From NCBI RefSeq assembly GCF_014224355.1, contig NZ_VNWP01000001.1:62001-126000 (forward strand): a DNA stretch of 64,000 nt, read 5' to 3'. Source of the stretch: Synechococcus sp. BSA11S. GTDB taxonomy: Bacteria; Cyanobacteriota; Cyanobacteriia; PCC-6307; Cyanobiaceae. The position numbers and the translations under genes were made by a program. The notes under the pieces are model-generated. The model saw only the letters and a program-made list of their open reading frames with translations, had not been told where the DNA came from and made no database searches. Shown in pieces: positions 53,389 to 64,000 of this stretch. Within the stretch, counting starts at the first letter, position 1, and each line of letters begins with the position of its first letter.

Positions 53389-55058
53389 TGGGGGGCTTGC
53401 GCCAGCAGTGGCGGGGCCTGGCCCGTTCGCTGCGCATCTGGTGGGCTGTGCTGCGCCTGCTGGGCGGCCTCTGGTGGGATGGGAGGGACTGGACCTACCC
53501 CGGTGGCGCCAGTGAGCAGCGACGGGAAGAAAGGCAGAACAGGCGAGCCCGCTGGCTCACCCAGGAGTTGCTGGGGCTGGGTTCGGCCTTCATCAAGTTG
53601 GGACAGTTGCTCTCCGCCCGTCCCGATGTGCTGCCGGCGGGTTACGTCGAAGAGCTCTCCCACCTGCAGGACCAGGTGCCCTCCTTCCCCTTCGCGGTGG
53701 TGCAGGCCCGGCTCGAGGAGGAGTTGGGCGAGCGCTGTGCCGAGATCGTCGATCTTGAGGAGCGGCCCCTGGGCTCGGCCAGCCTCGCCCAGGTGCATCG
53801 CGCCAGCCTGCGCAGTGGCCGTCAGGTGGTCTTCAAGATCCAGCGACCCGGGTTGGAGCGGCTGTTTCGCCTCGATCTGGAGGTGATGCAGCAGGTGGCG
53901 GCGGTGATGCAGCGCCATCCCCGCTGGGGCGAGGGCCGCGACTGGGTCTCGATCGCCCAGGAATGCCGGCGGGTGCTGCTGCGGGAACTGGATTTCCGCC
54001 TTGAGGCGGAACATGCGGCCCGCTTCCGCCAGCAGTTTCTCGATGACTCCGGCATCCGCATCCCCGCGGTGATCTGGGAGCTCAGCACCCGCCGGGTGCT
54101 CTGCCTTGATTTTCTGCCCGGCATCAAGATCACCGATCGCACGGCCCTGGTGGAGGCGGGCATCGACCCGTCGGCCGTGGCCGAGAAGGGGGCCGCCAGC
54201 TACCTGCAGCAGTTGGTGCGCTTCGGCTTCTTTCACGCCGATCCTCACCCCGGCAACCTGGCGGTGGCCGCCGACGGCGCCCTCATCTACTACGACTTCG
54301 GGATGATGGGTCAGCTGTCCTCGCGGCTGCGCAGCCGCCTGGGACGGATGGTGCGTGCCGCGGCGGCCCGTGATGCTTCCGGTCTGGTGGACGAGTTGCA
54401 GGGTGCCGGTCTGATCGCCCGAGACGTGGATCCGGGCCCGGTCCGGCGTCTGGTGCGGGTGATGCTCACCGAGGCGCTCACGCCGCCCTTCTCCTCGAAC
54501 GTGATCGAGAAGCTCTCCGGCGACCTCTACGACCTGGTCTACGGCCAGCCGTTCCGCCTTCCCGCCGAGCTGATCTTCGTGATGCGGGCCCTCTCCACTT
54601 TCGAGGGGGTGGGCCGCAGCCTCGACCCTGCCTTTAGCCTGATGGCGATTGCCCGCCCCTACCTGCTGCCCCTGATGACCTCAAGTGGGAACGGACCCAG
54701 CGATTTTCTGGGGGAACTCAGCCGTCAGGCGGCGGACGTGGGCAGCCGTGCCCTTGGGCTGCCGCGCCGGCTGGAGGACAGCCTGGCCCGGGTGGAGCAG
54801 GGCGATCTCCAGGTGCAGATCCGTGCCGGTGAAACCGACCGGCTTCTGCGGCGCCTGGCCCTGGCCCAGCAGTCGAGTGGCCAGTCGATCCTGTTGGGTG
54901 GGCTGGCTGTGGCGGCATCGGTGCTGGCGGCCAGCGCGCGCCCGGCTCTCTGCGCCGTTCCACTGGTGCTGGGCTTGCCGGTGGGATTCAGCTGGCTGAA
55001 GCTCCAGGGCCGCCTCCGCCGTGATGGCCGCCTTGACAGGCTCCCCGGCACCGGCTGA
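53388..55058 (+). CDS. UbiB/ABC1 (AarF)-family atypical kinase
   Basis: A 556-residue protein of the ABC1/UbiB/ADCK family, linked to quinone synthesis or stability and lipid homeostasis. The family K-x-G-Q motif is in FIKLGQLLSARPD, the Ala-rich loop in PLGSASLAQVHRA, the catalytic HADPHPGN and the metal-binding DFGMMG are intact. Two C-terminal hydrophobic segments (about 500-540) anchor it in the membrane. Cyanobacteria encode several paralogues, so the exact role is open. Start is the ATG overlapping the previous stop. Confidence 0.9.
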   Translation: MGGLRQQWRGLARSLRIWWAVLRLLGGLWWDGRDWTYPGGASEQRREERQNRRARWLTQELLGLGSAFIKLGQLLSARPDVLPAGYVEELSHLQDQVPSFPFAVVQARLEEELGERCAEIVDLEERPLGSASLAQVHRASLRSGRQVVFKIQRPGLERLFRLDLEVMQQVAAVMQRHPRWGEGRDWVSIAQECRRVLLRELDFRLEAEHAARFRQQFLDDSGIRIPAVIWELSTRRVLCLDFLPGIKITDRTALVEAGIDPSAVAEKGAASYLQQLVRFGFFHADPHPGNLAVAADGALIYYDFGMMGQLSSRLRSRLGRMVRAAAARDASGLVDELQGAGLIARDVDPGPVRRLVRVMLTEALTPPFSSNVIEKLSGDLYDLVYGQPFRLPAELIFVMRALSTFEGVGRSLDPAFSLMAIARPYLLPLMTSSGNGPSDFLGELSRQAADVGSRALGLPRRLEDSLARVEQGDLQVQIRAGETDRLLRRLALAQQSSGQSILLGGLAVAASVLAASARPALCAVPLVLGLPVGFSWLKLQGRLRRDGRLDRLPGTG

Positions 55059-55064
55059 TTGCCC

Positions 55065-55582
55065 TCATGCGGGTGAGCCGAACGCCTCCTGGCAGACGGC
55101 ATTGACCAGCTGGGCCTGGGCGACCGTGGCCGGAATCTGGCCATTCAGCAGGCCCTCCAGGCAGTTCACCCCCCGAAGAGGTTGCCCTTCCCGTCGGTGC
55201 TGTAGGAGAAGCTTGCTCCGTACTGGCCAACGGGCTCGACCGAGGCGAAATGGAGCTGGTAAGGCGTCTGCGGCGCAACGAACGCCGTTGCCTGCTGCTC
55301 GGCGGCTGTGTTCACCAGGGAACTGATCGTGGCGGCACTGGCCAGGCCGGCCACCCCCCAGGCGGCATGCCATCCGTTGTACGGACGGTCATAGAAGCGG
55401 GCACCCTCGGCGCCCAGCCTGCCGAAGCCCACGCCACCCCTGAAGCCCCCGCGGGCCGTGGCCGGCGATGGAATGGCCAGGGGACCTCCTGCCAGCAGCA
55501 GGGCCAGCGCCAGGACCAGCGGCCTGGGGCGGGGAAGCGACCTGTGTCGGAAACATCCTGCCTGGAATGGATGGTTGGTCAT
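55065..55582 (-). pseudogene. Secreted protein gene with one-base frameshift in a C6/G6 tract
   Basis: From the ATG at 55582, a signal peptide (PLVLALALLLAGGPLAIPSPATA) leads to a Gly-rich mature part ending in GASFSYSTDGKGNLFGG and a stop at 55166-55168. That stop follows six G on the coding strand (55174-55169). Adding one G would continue into VNCLEGLLNGQIPATVAQAQ and on to the stop at 55065, adding about 34 residues with two cysteines. The tail reads as genuine coding sequence. The gene is therefore a recent frameshift mutant, a phase-variable or slippage case, or a sequencing error. Confidence 0.6.
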
Positions 55583-56191
55583 GGCCTGTTCCTGATTTCC
55601 GGGTCGTGCTGTCACCGAGCCAGTGGTGAATCAGGATAATGATTAACAAAGAGAATTTCATGCCGATATCGATATCCTTCTCCATCAATGCCGTGGTGCT
55701 GATGATCCTGATGGCCTTGGTGTTTGGGAGAATGCTCCTGTTGCGGCCGGCTCCAACTCCTCACGGGCAAGCCTGGGTTCAGCACGGAACATGGAGAATC
55801 TGGAATGGGATGAAAGCTTCGGCATCGGCTCTGACGCGATCACCGGCATCAACGACGCGGATGATCTGCCACCCTTCTTGCTCACCGCGGAGCTCAACTA
55901 ACTGACGATCAGGATTGATCGCCTGCAATTCTTGCCGGAAGATATCAGGACGCTGGCAGCGAGCATGAAGACAGCAGCTCTCGGGATTCAATAACCCAGC
56001 GCATCTTAACGTCTACCCAGACTGCTTGATGCTGCAGTCCACCACCGATGGGGAAGCCCCCGAGGGGAGAGACGCTGTGGACCTTCCCCATCGGCGGTGT
56101 GGAGCACCTGATGAACGCGCCGGATGGCTTCCACCACTACCAACCACCGAGAGACCCATCGATACGTTGAATCTTTCAGGTTGGAGTGGCA
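55583..56191. other. Sparse region with a probable gene remnant
   Basis: About 600 bases lie between the frameshifted secreted-protein gene and the NDH-2 gene. The left part (55616-55700) is AT-rich for this genome and may hold promoter material. The middle holds a two-part open frame (separate entry). The right part (55995-56185) shows no gene or clear signal. Confidence 0.4.
55791..55994 (+). pseudogene. Possible gene remnant interrupted by an in-frame stop
   Basis: An ATG frame encodes 36 acidic residues (MENLEWDESFGIGSD and on to LLTAELN), then a TAA (55899-55901). The same frame reopens at once for 30 more codons (LTIRIDRLQFLPEDIRTLAAS onward) to a second TAA. Both halves look like coding sequence. 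The start weakly recalls haemerythrin N-termini (WDxSxxxG), but there is too little to name it. An opposite-strand frame over the same bases also looks plausible, so strand is uncertain. Confidence 0.25.
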
Positions 56192-57610
56192 ATGGCACCG
56201 GAACGCTTCTTCCTGGAGCTGGACCCCCCCGCCTGCGCCCTGCGGGACTGGCCCCACGTGGTGATCGTGGGCGGCGGCTTTGCCGGGCTCAAGGCCTGTC
56301 ATGCCCTGGCCGGCAAACCCGTGCGGGTAACCCTGATCGACAAGCGCAACTTCAACCTGTTTCAGCCCCTGCTGTATCAGGTGGCCTCGGGGCTCGTGTC
56401 GGAGGCTGACGTGGCCTCCCCGCTTCGCCAGATGGTGGGCCAGGCCCCGAACATTCAGGTGTTGCTGGGGGAGGTGGTCGACATTGACCCCCAGGCCAGG
56501 GAGGTGGTGTTCAACGACCACCGCTACGGCTACGACCACCTGATCCTGGCCAGTGGCTCCGGCAGCACCTACTTCGGCCGGGAGGAATGGCGGCCGCTGG
56601 CACCACCGATGAAGATCCTTGAGCACGCCGATGAGATCCGGCGCCGCCTGCTGATGGCCCTGGAGGAGGCCGAGCAGACCCTCGACCCCGAGCGCCGTCG
56701 CTTCCTCCAGACCGTGGTGGTGGTGGGAGCCGGCCCGGCTGGCTGTGAGCTGGCTGGCTCCCTGATCGAGCTGATGCACCGCGCCATCCGCCGGGATTTC
56801 AAGCAGCTCGACCATGACCTCTGCCGGGTGGTTCTGGTGGATCCACTCGAGCGGGTGCTGCCCACAATGCATCCGAAGCTGTCGGCCGCTGCGGCGGGAT
56901 ACCTCCAGCAGGCCGGCGTGGAGCTGCGGCTGCAGGCGAAGGTGGAGGCGATCGCCCCCGGGCGGGTGAGCCTGCGGGGGGCAGATGGGCTGCAGCCGCT
57001 GGAGGCCGCCACCATCTGCTGGACCGCCGGCGTAAGGGCTTCCCGGCTGGGAGTCCTCCTGGCCGAACGCACCGGCTGCCCCGTCGACCGGGGCGGGCGA
57101 CTGTTGGTGGAGCCCGATTTCTCGGTGCCGGGCCATCCCGACATCCATGCTGTGGGTGACCTCTGCGCCTACCTCCACACCAGCGATGGCAAGCCCCTGC
57201 CCGGCATGGCCGGCCCCGCCGTGCAGATGGGCGGCTGGGTGGCGGCCCACATCCTGGCCAGGAGGGAGGGCCGCTCCCTGGAACCTTTCCGCTTCACCGA
57301 CCTGGGCAGCATGGCCGTGATCGGCCCTTGGTATGCCGTCGCCGACCTGAGGGGTCTTCATGTCACGGGGCTGGCAGGTTGGATCCTGTGGGCGCTGGCC
57401 CACCTGGCCTTCATCCCGGACTCGGAGAACCGCATCACCCTGTTCACCAAATGGATGTGGCAGATCGCCACCCGACAGCGCACGGCCCTGCTGATCACCG
57501 GCCGGCCCGACCAGCACCTGGGCGTGGATGTGGGGCTGTTTCGGGCCGAACTGCACGCCGAACCCGACGCCGCTGACATGGACGAGGACTCAGCACCCCT
57601 GGCCGCCTGA
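56192..57610 (+). CDS. Type II NADH dehydrogenase (NDH-2)
   Basis: A 472-residue single-subunit flavoprotein that passes electrons from NAD(P)H to quinone without proton pumping. The FAD-binding motif VVIVGGGFAGLKACHAL is at about residues 20-36, the NADH-binding motif VVVVGAGPAGCELAGSL near 175-191, and the DIHAVGDLCAY motif near 310. LFQPLLYQVASG is typical for NDH-2. A C-terminal amphipathic/hydrophobic segment (LAGWILWALAHLAFI) serves membrane association. The ATG at 56192 is preceded by a GGAG ribosome site. A GTG two codons earlier is possible. Confidence 0.9.
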   Translation: MAPERFFLELDPPACALRDWPHVVIVGGGFAGLKACHALAGKPVRVTLIDKRNFNLFQPLLYQVASGLVSEADVASPLRQMVGQAPNIQVLLGEVVDIDPQAREVVFNDHRYGYDHLILASGSGSTYFGREEWRPLAPPMKILEHADEIRRRLLMALEEAEQTLDPERRRFLQTVVVVGAGPAGCELAGSLIELMHRAIRRDFKQLDHDLCRVVLVDPLERVLPTMHPKLSAAAAGYLQQAGVELRLQAKVEAIAPGRVSLRGADGLQPLEAATICWTAGVRASRLGVLLAERTGCPVDRGGRLLVEPDFSVPGHPDIHAVGDLCAYLHTSDGKPLPGMAGPAVQMGGWVAAHILARREGRSLEPFRFTDLGSMAVIGPWYAVADLRGLHVTGLAGWILWALAHLAFIPDSENRITLFTKWMWQIATRQRTALLITGRPDQHLGVDVGLFRAELHAEPDAADMDEDSAPLAA

Positions 57611-57654
57611 ACTGCTCTGGACCCCCTACCATCTGTCCCGTTGGGGTGGAGAGT

Positions 57655-58980
57655 ATGAGACTCCAGGCGCCCCTCAGGAAAAGAGCCCGGCCGTTGGTTG
57701 TGGGTCGTGCCCAGCTCGCAGCCGCCCTGGCATGGTCCCTGCTGGTGGCCCCCGCCCTGGCCAGCGCCCCATTGGCATCGGAGTCCGAACCGGCCGAAGC
57801 CTCCCCTCAGCCGGCGTCAAGGCAGCAGCGGCTGCAGCAGAGCCTGCTGCTGATCAAGGCCATGCCCGACGCAAGGCCCAAGGCTCTGCTGCTGCTGGAA
57901 CTGGTCGACACCTGCCTGGTGGGGTTCTGCGGCATGGAGCCGGGCCCCCTGCTGGATCAGGCCCTGCGGATCATCAAAGACGAGAAGGATCCGGAACAAC
58001 GGGTCAACGACCTGATCCGAGTCGCCCGGACCTATGGCCGGCTGGAGCAACCCCAGCAGGCGGAGCAGGTGTTGGCCGATGCCCAGCGCCAGGCGCTTCT
58101 GCTGCATACCGACGCCACGGAAGAGGAGCGCATTCGCAGGGCCCGGCTCCTGCTCCGGATCAGCCTCGCCCAGGAGGTCATCGATGGCTCTGGCGCAACC
58201 TCGGACCTGCTGGCGGAAAGCCGTGCCCTGCTGAAGCAGCCCACCGGCCCGGAACCCTTCCCCTTCCAGGAGCGGCCCGCCAGGGTGGAGTTGGGTGTGG
58301 GGGCCGGTGGCAATTCTTTTACCGACACCAGTATTCGGGCTGATCTGAGCGTGGATCTCTACAAGCAGTGGCCCAGGCAGGACGCGTATCTCGATGGATT
58401 GTTTGCCCTTGATTACGACAGCAGCCGCTCGGTGGTGAATGGCCGACCGATTGGTATTGCCACCTTGATCTACCGCCGTCACCTCTCGAGCAAGTGGAAT
58501 CTCTTTTACGATCACCTGCTGGCGGTGAATTCCACAGGATTTGCCGTCGCCGATGATGATGAAGATCTTTCGGCTGTTTCCAGTTCACTCGTGGGCGCGG
58601 GGCTCAACCTCTGGCGTGGGGGTCATCCTGGCAGTTTTCTCGATCTTCAGCTGGGCATTGGGCTGCGCTATCAATATGAATACGTCGATTTTCAACGGCT
58701 AAAGGACAAGTTGGGTGCAGACCTCAGCCTGATCCTGGTGGGCAGGGAGCTTCCCATCGGTGGATCTAAGCTGGCCATTCTGTTTGGTGGTGGCAGTTAT
58801 CTCGATGATTGGAATGACGGCTTCGCTTTGCTCGATACCACGATCGATATTCCCCTCAGCAGGCGATGGTCGTGGAGCAACAGCCTGGTCTTGCGCTACC
58901 AAACCGATACAGTGATTAAGCAAAATCCAAACCTCAGCTCAGTTTTTTCTTCACGCTTTACGTTTAAGTTCACGCCTTGA
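57655..58980 (+). CDS. Secreted helical-repeat plus beta-barrel-like protein
   Basis: A 441-residue protein with a signal peptide (AQLAAALAWSLLVAPALASA). Residues about 55-190 are a helical region with TPR-like spacing (LLLIKAMPDARPKALLLLELV, LIRVARTYGRLEQPQQAEQVLADA). Residues about 205-441 alternate in the way of beta strands (RVELGVGAGGNSFTDTSIRADLSV) and end in SSRFTFKFTP, resembling DUF481-type outer-membrane barrels. It begins 44 bases after NDH-2 on the same strand. Function is unknown; an outer-membrane location is inferred. Confidence 0.7.
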   Translation: MRLQAPLRKRARPLVVGRAQLAAALAWSLLVAPALASAPLASESEPAEASPQPASRQQRLQQSLLLIKAMPDARPKALLLLELVDTCLVGFCGMEPGPLLDQALRIIKDEKDPEQRVNDLIRVARTYGRLEQPQQAEQVLADAQRQALLLHTDATEEERIRRARLLLRISLAQEVIDGSGATSDLLAESRALLKQPTGPEPFPFQERPARVELGVGAGGNSFTDTSIRADLSVDLYKQWPRQDAYLDGLFALDYDSSRSVVNGRPIGIATLIYRRHLSSKWNLFYDHLLAVNSTGFAVADDDEDLSAVSSSLVGAGLNLWRGGHPGSFLDLQLGIGLRYQYEYVDFQRLKDKLGADLSLILVGRELPIGGSKLAILFGGGSYLDDWNDGFALLDTTIDIPLSRRWSWSNSLVLRYQTDTVIKQNPNLSSVFSSRFTFKFTP

Positions 58981-59445
58981 TAGTACTCGGAGTCCATGGA
59001 CTATGTACCTGGCCGGCCGCTTCTCCCGGGCCACTTCCAGCAGGTCATGGGATTGGGAATCCACTCTGTTGAGGAACCCTCGAAAACCGGATGGAATCGG
59101 CTCAGTTCCAAGACGGAGGCTGTCAATGGATGCCCCCCCCCCTCTTCCCCTCGCCTGCGCAGGGTGGGCGAGCAGGATCCTGATAGGCATTCGTTCGCCA
59201 AGGGACACCAGTGAGTTCACTGCTGCCCGGAGAGCGCTGCGTCCTACTGCCTGCAGCGAAAACCCTTGATCAGTTGTGGATTTAGCCGTGATCGCCTAGA
59301 TATCTTCATGTCCGCTCGGCCGGAACGTCCCTGAGGGCCCTCAAGTCCCCCCTGGGCTTGCATGCGTTGGAGACCCACTTCTCGGTTGGCCCCCTTCGTG
59401 ATTCCCGCGGGCGGGTGGGGTCCTCTCAATTCTGGTGTTCCACGC
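58981..59445. other. Intergenic region before the enolase 3' end
   Basis: This 465-base region between two convergent genes holds no convincing gene. Small frames in it look like chance. A C9 run lies at about 59132-59140, and short inverted repeats such as GAGGGCCCTC (59334-59343) occur without a following T-run, so no terminator is called. Confidence 0.5.
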
Positions 59446-60771
<1,326 letters not shown>

Positions 60772-60876
60772 TTATGGGGCGCCCCGGGGAGCTCCGATGT
60801 GACGGTCGGTACCGACAGACCAGACGCCGCCGACAGGGCCGACGCCAGAATCGACGCAACGAATCCGGAAACCCCC

Positions 60877-61267
60877 ATGCGCCTGCTGCACACCATGCTC
60901 CGGGTGGGAGACCTGGAACGCTCGCTCGCTTTCTACACGGAGGTGTTGGGCATGCGGCTGCTGCGCCGCAAGGACTATCCCTCAGGCCGGTTCACGCTGG
61001 CGTTCGTGGGCTATGGCGATGAGAGCGACCACAGCGTGCTGGAGCTCACCCACAACTGGGATACTCCGGCCTACGACATCGGCAGCGGCTATGGCCACAT
61101 CGCCCTTGGCGTCGACGATATCTACAGCACCTGTGCGGCGATCACCGGCAAGGGGGGACGGGTGGTGCGTGAGCCGGGGCCGATGAAGCACGGCAGCACC
61201 GTGATCGCTTTTGTGGAAGACCCTGATGGGTACAAGGTGGAACTGATTCAGTTGTCATCCAGGGCCG

Positions 61268-61281
<14 letters not shown>
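60877..61281 (+). CDS. gloA: Lactoylglutathione lyase (glyoxalase I)
   Basis: This 134-residue metalloenzyme turns the methylglyoxal-glutathione adduct into lactoylglutathione. Metal ligands are His in [18 protein letters not shown], Glu in SVLELTHNW, His in GYGHIALGV and Glu in GYKVELIQ, all kept. The length matches the bacterial nickel-type enzyme. The ATG at 60877 is preferred over the longer open frame running through the divergent eno. Its 3' end overlaps the next gene by 14 bases. Methylglyoxal is a by-product of the triose pool next to eno. Confidence 0.93.

Positions 61282-64000
<2,719 letters not shown>

Noticed and set aside
59334-59343. GAGGGCCCTC inverted repeat as enolase terminator
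   Set aside because: The stem is short with no loop and no U-run follows on either strand.
58981-59445. Possible tRNA or small RNA in the gap before eno
   Set aside because: No T-loop or cloverleaf pattern and no promoter-terminator pair could be found by eye.

Overview
The window looks like chromosomal DNA of a GC-rich unicellular cyanobacterium of the Cyanobium/Synechococcus (picocyanobacterial) type. The pointers are ferredoxin-type NirA and NarB with the cyanobacterial accessory protein NarM, an NrtP-type nitrate permease, a sucrose-phosphate synthase/phosphatase/amylosucrase operon, CHASE2-type cyclases and the local order thiO-gatB-coaE-argJ. Genes are dense, often overlap by 1-20 bases, and lie on both strands. 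I saw no rRNA, convincing tRNA, insertion sequence, prophage or CRISPR array.

Region by region: (1) 0-10.3 kb is a nitrate-assimilation island: nirA, a small membrane protein, a TrpD2-like gene, narM, narB, nrtP, a PsiE-family membrane protein, mobA and moaA. There are NtcA-like sites in front of nrtP and between nirA and the TrpD2-like gene. (2) 10.3-16.6 kb carries a small secreted protein, an isochorismatase-family hydrolase divergent from a glutamine-synthetase-like ligase, an APC amino-acid/amine permease, and an FdhF/YdeP-type molybdoenzyme. (3) 16.8-22.2 kb is the sucrose operon spsA-spp-amylosucrase behind a good sigma70-type promoter. (4) 22.2-28.9 kb holds a MOSC protein, moaB, a methylglyoxal-synthase-like/lipid-kinase fusion, a SNF2 ATPase and a membrane protein. 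(5) 28.9-31.6 kb is alaS.

(6) 31.7-44.8 kb is the most unusual stretch. It has two membrane CHASE2-adenylate cyclases, each next to a secreted FecR-domain protein, and three proteins with cyclic-nucleotide-binding domains: a glutaminase-STAS-CNB fusion, an MscS channel-CNB and a small CNB protein behind speA. It reads as a local cAMP network tied to glutamine breakdown, mechanosensitive channel gating and perhaps arginine/polyamine metabolism. A perfect GTA-N8-TAC motif lies in front of the glutaminase gene.

(7) 44.8-52.4 kb is thiO, gatB, a small protein, a chloramphenicol-phosphotransferase-like kinase, a membrane protein, an in-frame DUF2236/MpaB-like oxygenase-CoaE fusion and argJ. (8) 52.4-59.4 kb has two small conserved-looking proteins, a UbiB-family kinase, a secreted protein gene broken by a one-base slip in a C6 tract, a probable gene remnant, NDH-2 and a secreted beta-barrel-like protein. 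(9) 59.4-64 kb is eno, gloA and a clpB-type gene that runs off the right edge.

Three themes join these parts: nitrogen supply (nitrate to ammonium, Moco synthesis, glutaminase, argJ, speA, amine ligase/permease), compatible-solute sugar (sucrose), and cAMP signalling.
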